A stretch of 64,000 nt of DNA from JAWVFM01 sp963823245 (GTDB lineage Bacteria; Actinomycetota; Thermoleophilia; Solirubrobacterales; 70-9): assembly GCA_963823245.1 (NCBI GenBank), contig CAWGKQ010000008.1:248001-312000 (forward strand), in the 5' to 3' direction. Below the pieces are notes generated by a model. The model did not search any database, was not told the DNA's origin, and was given only the letters and a program-made list of their open reading frames with translations. Positions 50,874 through 58,835 of the stretch are shown in pieces. Every line of letters begins with the position of its first letter. The first letter of the stretch is position 1. The translations under genes were made by a program, and so were the position numbers.

Positions 50874-51262
50874 ATGACCGCCGCCCGCCAGGCGCTCGGC
50901 CGTCGCGTCGAGGAGATGGTCGCCGAAGCACTGGTCAGCGAGGGAGCGGCGATCGTTTCCCGGAACGCTCGCGTGAGCGGCATTCGCGGCGAGATCGACC
51001 TGGTGGCGGTCCACAGAGGCGAGCTCGTTTTCGTCGAAGTCAAGGGGCGCACCGCGGGGGCCGCGATGGGACCCGAGCGACCCGCGATGGCGGTCGACGG
51101 CGAGCAAGCGCCGAAAGCTCCGCTCACTCGCCGGCGCCTGGCTCGCCCAGAACCGCGACCTGATCCCGCCGCACCGCGGCCTGCGCTTCGACGTGGTGGG
51201 CGTGACGCGTCGATCGCGTTGGCCGCGTGGTCGACTGGGAGCACCTAAGGGGAGCGTTCTGA
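50874..51262 (+). CDS. yraN: YraN/UPF0102 family nuclease-like protein, frameshifted
   Basis: About 128 residues. RRVEEMVAEALVSEGAAIVS, RVSGIRGEIDLVAVHRGELV and FVEVKGRT carry the restriction-endonuclease-like core (E-x-D-x-V and ExK). A shift near 51105 leads to RKLRSLAGAWLAQNRDLIPP and RFDVVGVT, and another near 51200 to VGRVVDWEHLRGAF. In most Actinobacteria yraN is co-directional with rnhB and comM; here it is on the opposite strand between them. Confidence 0.78.
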
Positions 51263-51291
51263 GCGCGCCCGAGTCGTTCGTTGAAGGATTG

Positions 51292-51368
51292 ACCCCCGTA
51301 TAGGGGGTAGAACCTCACTCGCGACAAACCAGTCCCCTCTCGCTGCCGGCCCGGCCGCAGGCCGGGCC
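51292..51368. terminator. Two perfect hairpins between convergent yraN and rnhB
   Basis: ACCCCC-GTATA-GGGGGT at 51292-51308 and GGCCCGGCC-GCA-GGCCGGGCC at 51348-51368. Their place between converging genes suits a bidirectional terminator. They also flank the border of the locally inverted yraN. Confidence 0.65.
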
Positions 51369-51379
51369 CCGTCCTGCTC

Positions 51380-52066
51380 CTACCCCGAGAGCTCGAGCTG
51401 CGAGTAGGCGATCGACTGGAACGAGCGCCTGTGCAGCGCCGAAGGGCCTCCCGCAAGGATGGCGGCGCGGTGCTCCGGGGTCGAGTAGCCGGCGTTGTCC
51501 GCGAACCCGAACTGCGGGTGGGCGCCGTCGACGCGGTGCATGTAGCGGTCGCGCGTGACCTTCGCTATCACCGACGCCGCTGCGATGGCAGCGCTCCGCG
51601 CATCGCCATCGACGACCGCCTGATGCGGCACCGAGCAGCGCTGGCCGAGACGAAAGCCGTCGACGAGGCAGGTCGCGCCCTCCACCGCGACCCGCTCCAA
51701 GCTGCGGCCGAGGGCGTTGAGGTTGGTGACGTGGAGGCCGCGGGAGTCGATGCCGCGCACGCAGCGGACCGTCACCGCGACGCGGGCGGCAGCGCGGAGC
51801 ACGCACGGGTAGAGAGCCTCGCGCTCCTCCGGGCTTCGCTGCTTGGAGTCGTCGAGCTCTCCCAGGGCTCGGCGGTCGCGAAGGGTCAGGCGCTCGTAGT
51901 CGATGAGGACCGCCGCGGCGACGAGCGGGCCGGCGAGCGAGCCGCGGCCGGCCTCGTCGGTGCCCGCCACGAACCGCGTGCCGAGCTCGCGATCGAACTT
52001 GAACAGCCGGGCCGCCTTGCGCCGCCGCCTCGTCCGTGCAGCCTTAGTGCCAGCCACCGAGCGCAT
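51380..52066 (-). CDS. rnhB: Ribonuclease HII
   Basis: 228 residues, undamaged. FVAGTDEAGRGSLAGPLVAA (the DEAGRG catalytic motif), LDDSKQRSPEEREALYP, GLHVTNLNALGR, VDGDARSAAIAAASVIAKVT and the C-terminal HPQFGFADNAGYSTPEHRAA. It removes ribonucleotides from DNA hybrids. The basic N-terminal extension (TKAARTRRRRKAARLF) is longer than in most homologues; the start could be further in. Follows lepB in the rplS-lepB-rnhB operon. Confidence 0.92.
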   Translation of the reverse strand: MRSVAGTKAARTRRRRKAARLFKFDRELGTRFVAGTDEAGRGSLAGPLVAAAVLIDYERLTLRDRRALGELDDSKQRSPEEREALYPCVLRAAARVAVTVRCVRGIDSRGLHVTNLNALGRSLERVAVEGATCLVDGFRLGQRCSVPHQAVVDGDARSAAIAAASVIAKVTRDRYMHRVDGAHPQFGFADNAGYSTPEHRAAILAGGPSALHRRSFQSIAYSQLELSG

Positions 52067-52091
52067 GATGCCCGAGTCGGCGGCCGGACCG

Positions 52092-52709
52092 CTAGAAGAG
52101 CCCGATCCGGTCCGGGGGCCAGTACGTCATGAACGCCTCGCCGATCAGCCAGTCCCTCGGCACGGGTCCCCACAGGCGGCTGTCGTCGCTGCGTCCCCGG
52201 TTGTCGCCCATCATGAAGTAGTGGTCCGGGGGGATCGTGATCGGCTTGCTCAGGTTGCACGGAACGCTCGCCGTCGCCGGATGACAGGGGTTGATGAAGC
52301 TCTCCTTCGCCTCGACCCCGTTGACGACCGGGTGGCCGTCCTTGATCGAGAGACGGTCGCCGGGCCCGGCGACGATCCGCTTGATGAAGTTCTCGCTCGA
52401 CTCATCGGGGCCGGGCGCGGGGCACGCCTGCTTGGAGCTGTGCCTCTGCCCACATTCGGGGCCCCCGCCCACCGCTCCGGTCGGGGGGTGGAACACGACG
52501 ATGTCGCCGATCGAGGGGTCGGTCAGGTGGTAGATGAAGCGGTTGACGAGGACCCGCTGGGTCTTCTCGATCGTCGGGTACATCGAGACCGAGGGGATCT
52601 GGTACGGCTTGACGACGTAGGCCTGGATCAGAAGAGCGAGCCCGATCGCAAGGGCCACGATCGCGACCAGCTCGAGAAGCGCGGCGCGGCCCGACTTCGG
52701 CCGCTTCAT
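52092..52709 (-). CDS. lepB: Signal peptidase I
   Basis: 205 residues. One N-terminal membrane helix (LLELVAIVALAIGLALLIQA), box B with the catalytic Ser (IPSVSMYPTI), box D with the catalytic Lys (FIKRIVAGPGD) and box E (GDNRGRSDDSRLWGPV). It cleaves signal peptides on the outer face of the membrane. The ATG overlaps the rplS stop (TGATG), so it is coupled to L19 translation. Confidence 0.95.
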   Translation of the reverse strand: MKRPKSGRAALLELVAIVALAIGLALLIQAYVVKPYQIPSVSMYPTIEKTQRVLVNRFIYHLTDPSIGDIVVFHPPTGAVGGGPECGQRHSSKQACPAPGPDESSENFIKRIVAGPGDRLSIKDGHPVVNGVEAKESFINPCHPATASVPCNLSKPITIPPDHYFMMGDNRGRSDDSRLWGPVPRDWLIGEAFMTYWPPDRIGLF

Positions 52710-53290
52710 CAGGTGGTACCGCCGTCGCCGTCCTCGGCTTCGCCGTCGGCCGGCGCCGAGTCCGCTTCTCCCTCCTCTGGCGGAGTTTCACCGCCGTCCG
52801 CTTCCAACTCCGCAGCTGCTTCATCGTCGGGCTGGGCCTCGCCCTCGCCCTCTGGCTGGACCTCGACCTCGGCCTCGGCCTGCGCGACACCCTCGGCGTC
52901 GACCGGTTCGGGCTCGGGCTCGGCCATCACCAGGTCGTCCTCGATGCCCCAGCGGCGCTCGGCCACCCGGGCGCGCTTGCCGACCCGACCGCGGAGGTAG
53001 TAGAGCTTGGCCCGTCGCACATCGCCGCGCGCCACGACCTCCAGGCGCTCGACCTTGGGCGAGTGCACGGGGAACGACCGCTCGACCCCGACGCCGAATG
53101 ACTGCTTTCGCACCGTGAAGGTCTCGCGCGCCCCGCTACCCGACCGGGAGATGACGATGCCCTCGAAGACCTGGGTGCGGCGCCGCGCGCCCTCGACGAC
53201 CTGGAAATGCACACGAACCCGATCGCCCGGGGCGAATCGCGGGACCCGGCGCAGTTGCCGGCGCTCGATGCTCTCAATAATCGTGCTCAT
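52709..53290 (-). CDS. rplS: 50S ribosomal protein L19 with a long acidic tail
   Basis: 193 residues; usual L19 is 110-120. Residues 1-118 are normal L19: RFAPGDRVRVHFQVVEGARR, TQVFEGIVISRSGSGARETF, TVRKQSFGVGVERSFPVHSP, RRAKLYYLRGRVGKRARV. The last 75 residues (PEPEPVDAEGVAQAEAEVEV and on) are almost only Glu, Asp, Ala, Pro and Gly. They contain no folded domain. The reading frame is clean through to the lepB overlap. Similar acidic tails are known on some actinobacterial ribosomal proteins but this one is long. Confidence 0.93.
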   Translation of the reverse strand: MSTIIESIERRQLRRVPRFAPGDRVRVHFQVVEGARRRTQVFEGIVISRSGSGARETFTVRKQSFGVGVERSFPVHSPKVERLEVVARGDVRRAKLYYLRGRVGKRARVAERRWGIEDDLVMAEPEPEPVDAEGVAQAEAEVEVQPEGEGEAQPDDEAAAELEADGGETPPEEGEADSAPADGEAEDGDGGTT

Positions 53291-53396
53291 GGTCGTCCGG
53301 CCCGCCCGCCCGAGCCACGCCGGCGGGGTCGGGATCTAAGGCGCGTGGCGGTCAGCCGCGCGGGCGGGAATGGTAGCGGAGGCTCGGCGGCCGAAT

Positions 53397-54048
53397 CTAT
53401 CGGCCGGATCGCTCGCGGCGCCACTCGCGGACCTTCGCGTGGTCGCCTGAGAGCAGGACTTCGGGCACCGACCAGCCGCGGAACGTCGCCGGACGCGTGT
53501 AGTGCGGGTACTCGGGCGCTCCGCCGAGCGCCTCGGAGAACGACTCCTCGACGGCGCTGGAGGCATGCCCGAGCGCCCCGGGAAGCTTGCGGATCACCGC
53601 GTCCGCGAGGACCATCGCGGCCAGCTCCCCGCCCGCGATCACGTAGGGACCGATCGAGACGGCGTCGGTTGCGAGGTGCTCGCGCACCCGCTCGTCCACG
53701 CCCTCGTAGCGCCCGCAAAGGAACGGCGAGATGAGGCTCCATTGCGAGCTCGGAGACGAGGGCATCGTCGAGCTGGCGGCCCGAGGCGGCGAGGAGCACG
53801 ACGCGGCTCGGGCCGGGGCCTTCTCCATAGGTCGCCCGCAGGGCGGCGTCGACCACGTCCACTCGCAGCACCATGCCGGCGCCGCCCCCGTAGGGCGCGT
53901 CGTCGACCTGGCCGCCGGTGAGCGGGGTCGAGTCGCGGTAGTTGACGAAGCGGAGCCGGCCTCCGGCATCGATCGCGTTGGTGACGTGGCGCTGGCCCTT
54001 GAACCAGCTGAAGGCCTCCGGGAACAGGGTGAAGAAGTCGAGAATCAC
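53397..54048 (-). CDS. trmD: tRNA (guanine-37-N1)-methyltransferase, one frameshift
   Basis: About 217 residues. From ATG 54048: ILDFFTLFPEAFSWFKGQRH, DDAPYGGGAGMVLRVDVVDA, VVLLAASGRQLDD. After a shift near 53735 the trefoil-knot SAM site follows: CGRYEGVDERVREHL, SIGPYVIAGGELAAMVLADA, then EYPHYTRPATFRGWSVPEVL and LLSGDHAKVREWRR. All TrmD motifs are present, so the gene must be functional in the organism and the shift is probably a sequence error. It lies between rplS and the KH-protein gene as in other bacteria. Confidence 0.92.
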
Positions 54049-54052
54049 TTGC

Positions 54053-54099
54053 GGGCGCCTTTCGGCGCCCTTACATGCTGCTTTCGGGGCTAAAGCCCC
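54053..54099. other. Two small hairpins between trmD and khpA
   Basis: GGGCGCC-TTTC-GGCGCCC (54053-54070) and GGGGC-TAAA-GCCCC (54086-54099) fill the 51-base gap. Being inside an operon, they may slow or partly end transcription, or protect the mRNA between differently needed genes. Confidence 0.5.
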
Positions 54100-54390
54100 T
54101 CACTCGTCATCACCGACGAACTCGACGAGCACGCGCCGCTCGTCCGCGGCCCTGGATGCGGCCTTTGCGACGGTGCGGATCGCGTTCGCGACCCGTCCGC
54201 CGCGACCGATGAGCCGCCCGAGGTCTCCGCCCGCAACGCTGACCTCGATCACGAGGTCGCGCCCCTCGTCGACCTCCTCCACCGTCACCGCGTCGGGCTC
54301 CGACGCGAGCGCCCGGCAGAGGAACTCGACGAGATCGCCCACGGCGGTCGTCGGAGCGCCCGCCGGAGCAGCCTCGCCGCCAGCCTCCAC
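54100..54390 (-). CDS. khpA: KH-domain RNA-binding protein (KhpA/YlqC type)
   Basis: 96 residues. A 20-residue low-complexity start, then the type II KH domain: LVIEVSVAGGDLGRLIGRGG (GxxG loop GRGG) and RVANAIRTVAKAASRAADER. It binds RNA and in other bacteria works with KhpB in cell-size and sRNA control. It is two bases from the rpsP stop, in the classic rpsP-khpA-trmD order. Confidence 0.9.
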   Translation of the reverse strand: MEAGGEAAPAGAPTTAVGDLVEFLCRALASEPDAVTVEEVDEGRDLVIEVSVAGGDLGRLIGRGGRVANAIRTVAKAASRAADERRVLVEFVGDDE

Positions 54391-54392
54391 CG

Positions 54393-54644
54393 CTAGGACC
54401 CGGTCGCTTCGATGCCCTGGGCTCGCAGCAGCGCGGCCACCGTCCGGGTCGGCCGGGCGCCGTGCTCGAGCCAGTGGCGGGCCCGATCCGCGTCGAGCTG
54501 GATGACCGACGGGTCGGTCTGCGGGTTGTAATGGCCGATCGTCTCGATCGTGCGCCCGTCGCGTGGCGATCGGCGATCGGCGACGACAATCCGCCAGTTC
54601 GGGTTCTTCCGCGAACCCACGCGCCTGAGTCGGATACGGACCAT
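54393..54644 (-). CDS. rpsP: 30S ribosomal protein S16
   Basis: 83 residues, the usual length. MVRIRLRRVGSRKNPNWRIV, VADRRSPRDGRTIETIGHYN and the C-terminal WLEHGARPTRTVAALLRAQG. It lies 21 bases after ffh. Confidence 0.96.
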   Translation of the reverse strand: MVRIRLRRVGSRKNPNWRIVVADRRSPRDGRTIETIGHYNPQTDPSVIQLDADRARHWLEHGARPTRTVAALLRAQGIEATGS

Positions 54645-54665
54645 TGCGGCGGGGAAGGGTAGCGC

Positions 54666-56003
54666 CTAGCTCATGCCGCGAAGCAGCTGCTGGGGGTCCG
54701 GCATCTTGCCCTTGGCTAGCTGGGCCATCAGCTTCTTCGTCTGGCCGAACTGCTTCACGAGCTGGTTGACGGCCTGCACGGTGGTCCCCGATCCCCTCGC
54801 GATCCGCTTGCGCCGCGAGCCGTCGATCATCGCCGGGTTGGCGCGCTCCGCCGGAGTCATCGAGAGGATGATCGCCTCCACCCGGTCGAGCTCGCGCTCG
54901 TCCATGTCGAGCTGTCGGAGCTCGCGCATCGCGCCGCCCATGCCCGGCATGAGCTTCAGCACGTTCTGCAGCGGCCCCATCTTGCGGACCTGCTTCATCT
55001 GGCCGAGGAAGTCCTCGAGCGTGAACTCCTGGCGGCGGATCTTGCGCTGGAGGTCGGCGGCCTGCTTGTCGTCGGAGACCTCCTCGGCCTTCTCGATCAG
55101 CGTCAGGACGTCGCCCATCCCGAGGATCCGCGAGGCCATCCGCTCGGGGTGGAAGCGCTCGAGCGCCTCGAGCTTCTCACCCGTGGACGCGTAGAGGATG
55201 GGCTTGCCGGTCACCGCCCGCACCGAGAGCGCGGCGCCACCGCGAGCGTCGCCGTCGAGCTTGGTGAGGACAACGCCGTCGAAGTCGACCCGTTCGGCGA
55301 ATGACCCGGCCACGTTGACGGCGTCCTGGCCCGTCATCGCATCCAGCACCAGGAGGATGTCGTGGGGCTTCACTGCCTTGCGCACGCGCACGAGCTGGTC
55401 CATGAGCTCCTCGTCGACGTGCAGGCGCCCGGCGGTGTCGACGATCAGCACGTCGCGGCTCTCCTGCTTCGCCCGCCCGAGTGCCCACTCGGCAATCTCG
55501 GCCGGGTCGGGCTCGGTCCCGCGCTCGTAGACCGCTGCGCCGGCCCGCTCGCCGACGGTGACGAGCTGGTCGACGGCCGCCGGACGCTGCGTGTCGCACG
55601 CCGCGAGCGCGACCCGCTTGCCGCTCCCAGCCAGGTGCTTCGCGAGCTTGGCGCATGCGGTGGTCTTCCCGGAGCCCTGAAGGCCCGCCATCAGGATCAC
55701 CGTGGTGCCGGTCGGCGCGAGCACGAGGTCGCGGCTCGCACCGCCCATCAGCTTCGCGAGCTCTTCGTTCACGATCTTCACCACCTGCTGGCCCGGATCG
55801 AGGCTCTCCAGCACGCCGGCCCCGAGGCAGCGCTCGCGGACGCCCTCGGTGAACGACTTCACGACCTTGAAGTTCACGTCCGCCTCCAGCAGCGCGAGGC
55901 GGATCTCCCGCATCGCGGCGTCGACGTCGGCCTCGGTCAGCTTGCCGCGCTTGCGGACGGCCGCGAGCGAATCCTGGAGCCGGTCTGAGAGCTGGTCGAA
56001 CAA
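54666..56003 (-). CDS. ffh: Signal recognition particle protein Ffh (SRP54)
   Basis: 445 residues, undamaged. N domain (1-85), G domain with LMAGLQGSGKTTACAKLAKH, VALAACDTQRPAAVDQL, LIVDTAGRLHVDEELM, VLTKLDGDARGGAALS, and a Met-rich M domain with KLMPGMGGAMRELRQ and SRRKRIARGSGTTVQAVNQL for 4.5S RNA. It targets nascent membrane proteins together with FtsY, whose gene lies 37 bases upstream. Confidence 0.96.
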   Translation of the reverse strand: MFDQLSDRLQDSLAAVRKRGKLTEADVDAAMREIRLALLEADVNFKVVKSFTEGVRERCLGAGVLESLDPGQQVVKIVNEELAKLMGGASRDLVLAPTGTTVILMAGLQGSGKTTACAKLAKHLAGSGKRVALAACDTQRPAAVDQLVTVGERAGAAVYERGTEPDPAEIAEWALGRAKQESRDVLIVDTAGRLHVDEELMDQLVRVRKAVKPHDILLVLDAMTGQDAVNVAGSFAERVDFDGVVLTKLDGDARGGAALSVRAVTGKPILYASTGEKLEALERFHPERMASRILGMGDVLTLIEKAEEVSDDKQAADLQRKIRRQEFTLEDFLGQMKQVRKMGPLQNVLKLMPGMGGAMRELRQLDMDERELDRVEAIILSMTPAERANPAMIDGSRRKRIARGSGTTVQAVNQLVKQFGQTKKLMAQLAKGKMPDPQQLLRGMS

Positions 56004-56040
56004 GGTGTGTCGGTGAGGGTTGTGTTCAGCTTACGGTGGG

Positions 56041-57040
56041 CTACTCCGCGATCAACGCGGCCGCGAACTCGCGGGGATCGAAGGGCCGCAGGTCCTCGAT
56101 GCCCTCCCCCATCCCGATCAGCTTCACCGGCAGATCCATCTCGCCCGCAATCGCGAGCGCGATTCCGCCCTTCGCGGTGCCGTCGAGCTTGGTGAGCACC
56201 ACGCCCGTGAGGTCGACCGCCTCGGCGAACACCTGCGCCTGGCGGAGGCCGTTCTGCCCGGTTGTCGCGTCGACGACGATGAGCGTCTCGTGCGGGGCGC
56301 CGTCGAGGCGCTTCGCCGCGACCCGGTTCACCTTCGCGAGCTCCTCCATCAGGTTCGAGTGCGTGTGGAGGCGCCCGGCCGTGTCGGCGATCACCACGTC
56401 CGCGCCGCGAGCCTGCGCGGCCGCGATCGCGTCGAAGACGACGGCGCCGGGGTCGCCGCCCGGGGCGCCGCGGACGATCTCGGCGCCGGCACGCTCCGCC
56501 CACGACTCGAGCTGCTCGATCGCCGCTGCCCGATACGTGTCCGCTGCGGCGACGACGACTCGCTGACCGAGCTCGGCGCCCAAGATCGACGCGAGCTTGC
56601 CGATCGTCGTCGTCTTCCCCGTCCCGTTGACGCCCACGACCATCACCACCGCCGGCGCGGCGCTCAGGTCGATCCGGCGCTCGCCGACCGATGCGACGTC
56701 CGCCAGCAGGTCCACCAGGCGCTCGCGAACCGCGGCCGGGTCGGTGAGCCCTCCCGCCTCGACCTCGGCCTCGAGCTTGCCCACTATCTCCGCCGTCGTC
56801 CGCGCGCCGACGTCGGCGAGGATCAGCGCCTCCTCGAGCCGCTCCCAGTCGGCGTCGTCGAGGCGGTCGAGGACGCTGGCGGTGAGCTCGTCGGAGAGCG
56901 CCTTGCGCGACGCCGAGAGGCGCTCCCGGAGGCGGCGAAGACGTCCGCCGCTCGGCCTCGGCCTCGGCCGCTTCGGTGACCGGCGCCGCGGCGGAGGCCC
57001 GCGCGCCTAGGTCAATCGCCTGCTGCCAGTCGGTGGCCAC
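56041..57040 (-). CDS. ftsY: Signal recognition particle receptor FtsY, one frameshift
   Basis: About 332 residues. ATG 57040 opens a short acidic/Ala-rich A region (PVTEAAEAEAERR). A shift near 56945 leads into the N domain (RLRERLSASRKALSDELTAS, DWERLEEALILADVGARTTA), which has no start codon of its own. The G domain follows: VVGVNGTGKTTTIGKLASIL, VVAAADTYRAAAIEQLESWA, VIADTAGRLHTHSNLMEEL, VLTKLDGTAKGGIALAI. It docks the SRP-ribosome complex at the membrane. Confidence 0.92.
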
Positions 57041-57049
57041 GCCGGCACG

Positions 57050-57945
57050 CTATCCAGTCGAACTTCTGCGATCGTCGAGCGCCGTCAGGTCCAGCTCGCG
57101 CAGCCGGTCCGGGTCGGCGAGGATGTCCATCTCGACGATCCTCCCGCCCTTGATCGTGAAGCCCTGAACCGAGAAGGGCTTTCCATTCCGGATGTTGACC
57201 AATCCCAGGGCACCGTTGATGAGGGCCGGCCGCGTGACCAGCCCGCGCTGCGAGTAGGAGACCGCCTGGCCGGCGACCGCCGCCGCTCCGCGAACCTCCC
57301 GCAGTCCCACCGCCGGACCGAGGTCGACCCTCAGCACGACGTCTGGATCGAGCACCGCGACCAATCGCTCGAAATCCCCTTCGCGCGCCGCTGCAAGGAA
57401 CGCGTCGACGACCTCGCGCTGAGTATCGAAGTCGGCATCGGGAACCGCCTCACGGCCCTGGACGCGCCGGCGAGCGCGGCTGGCGAGCTGGCGTGCCGCA
57501 TCGGGGGAGCGGTCGACGATCGGCGCGATCTCGTCGAAGGGAACGGCGAACATGTCGTGCAGCACGAACGCGAGCCGCTCGGCCGGGCTAGCGTCTCGAG
57601 GACGACGAGCAACGCCAGCCCGACGGAGTCGGCCAGCAGAGCCTCGTGCTCGGGATCCGTTCCGCTGGCGCGGTCGATGATCGGCTCTGGCACGCGAACG
57701 TCCAGCGGCTCGTCCCGCCGAGACCGGCGCGAGCGCAGCATGTTCAGCGACACACGCCCGACCACCGTGGTCAGCCATGCGCCGAGGTTCTCGACATCGC
57801 TGGTGTCCGAGCGGCTGAGCCGCAGCCACGCCTCCTGGACGGCGTCGTCGGCCTCGCTGAGGGAGCCGAGCATGCGGTAGGCCACCGCCCTCAGTTGCGG
57901 CCGGTGCTCCTCGAACCGTTCTGCTAGCCATTCACGTTCATTCAT
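57050..57945 (-). CDS. ECF41/SigJ-type sigma factor with SnoaL-like tail, one frameshift
   Basis: About 298 residues from ATG 57945, with GGAGGAATGTGACCG upstream. Region 2 (AVAYRMLGSLSEADDAVQEA then WLRLSRSD, LGAWLTTVVGRVSLNMLRSR), a shift near 57590, region 4 (RLAFVLHDMFAVPFDEIAPI, RSPDAARQLASRARRRV) and a C-terminal SnoaL-like domain (DFDTQREVVDAFLAAAREGD, VSYSQRGLVTRPALINGALG). In this ECF group the C-terminal domain controls activity instead of a separate anti-sigma factor. The adjacent divergent VOC gene is a likely target, since these sigma factors often control a neighbouring oxidoreductase or small-molecule gene. Confidence 0.87.
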
Positions 57946-58038
57946 CGGTCACATTCCTCCGTCGCGGGGGGTCATAGCACCAGACCCGCCAAGACCCGGG
58001 CGTTGTGAATAGACGAGAACACGAAGTCAGGAGTGCCC

Positions 58039-58395
58039 ATGACCGACTCTTCCACCCAGGGAATCAAGACCGTGCTGCATCCCGTTTCCGACCTGGCGGC
58101 GGCCAAGCCGGTGTACGCCGCCCTGCTGGGGGTTGAGCCGCAGACCGACGAGTCCTACTACGTCGGCTTCGAGGCCGAGGGCCAGCAGATCGGGCTGGTG
58201 CCGCGCGGCGGACCACAGGACATGACCTCGCCGGTGGCCTTCTGGCACGTGCCGGACATCGAGGCGAAGCTGGCCGAGGTGACCGCCGCGGGGGCCACCG
58301 TGAACGAAGCCCCGCATGACGTCGGCGGCGGCCGGCTCGTGGCCACCGTCACCGATCCCGACGGCAACCTCCTCGGGCTGCTTCAGGACCGATGA
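58039..58395 (+). CDS. VOC (glyoxalase/bleomycin-resistance) family protein
   Basis: 118 residues from ATG 58039, CAGGAG 6 bases upstream. A single VOC module: TVLHPVSDLAAAKPVYAALL, YYVGFEAEGQQIGLVPRGGP, AFWHVPDIEAKLAEVTAAGA and DPDGNLLGLLQD. The metal ligands His (VLHP) and Glu are not fully clear. Divergent from the ECF41-type sigma gene, with a 93-base gap that holds both promoters. Three bases separate it from the DUF1801 gene, so they form an operon. Confidence 0.88.
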   Translation: MTDSSTQGIKTVLHPVSDLAAAKPVYAALLGVEPQTDESYYVGFEAEGQQIGLVPRGGPQDMTSPVAFWHVPDIEAKLAEVTAAGATVNEAPHDVGGGRLVATVTDPDGNLLGLLQDR

Positions 58396-58398
58396 GCA

Positions 58399-58830
58399 AT
58401 GGCTGAGAGAAAGCCCGCAAGGAAGTCGAAGGGGTTCACGGCCTCCGAACGAGCCGCGATGAGGGAGCGCGCCAAGGAGCTCAAGGCGGGGAACGCGGAC
58501 GGGGAGAGCGACGTTCTCGCAAAGATCGCCGAGATGCCGAAACGGGATCGCGCGATGGCGAAGCGGCTCCACGAGATCGTCAAGGCCAGCGCGCCGGACC
58601 TCTCGCCGAGAACCTGGTACGGGATGCCCGCGTACGCCAACGCGGACGGCAAGGTCGTCTGCTTCTTCAAAGCCAGGGCCAAGTTCAAGGCGAGGTACGC
58701 GACGTTCGGCTTCAACGACGACGCGAACCTCGACAAGGGCGCCATGTGGCCGACCTCCTTCGCGCTGAAGGAGCTGACGGCCGCCGAGGAGAAGAAGATC
58801 GGCGCGCTCGTGAAGAAAGCGGCGAGCTAG
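58399..58830 (+). CDS. DUF1801/YdhG-like protein
   Basis: 143 residues: basic start (MAERKPARKSKGFTASERAA), DVLAKIAEMPKRDRAMAKRL, then APDLSPRTWYGMPAYANADG, VVCFFKARAKFKARYATFGF and MWPTSFALKELTAAEEKKIG. The WYGMPAY and FGF segments are the family marks. Relatives include an intracellular iron chaperone fold; in Actinobacteria these often stand beside VOC genes under stress sigma factors. Convergent with smc. Confidence 0.85.
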   Translation: MAERKPARKSKGFTASERAAMRERAKELKAGNADGESDVLAKIAEMPKRDRAMAKRLHEIVKASAPDLSPRTWYGMPAYANADGKVVCFFKARAKFKARYATFGFNDDANLDKGAMWPTSFALKELTAAEEKKIGALVKKAAS

Positions 58831-58835
58831 GCGGG

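Noticed and set aside
57946..58038. ECF41-type promoter between the sigma and VOC genes
   Set aside because: A GGTCACA and a CGTC are present but the spacing does not fit a -35/-10 pair in either direction.
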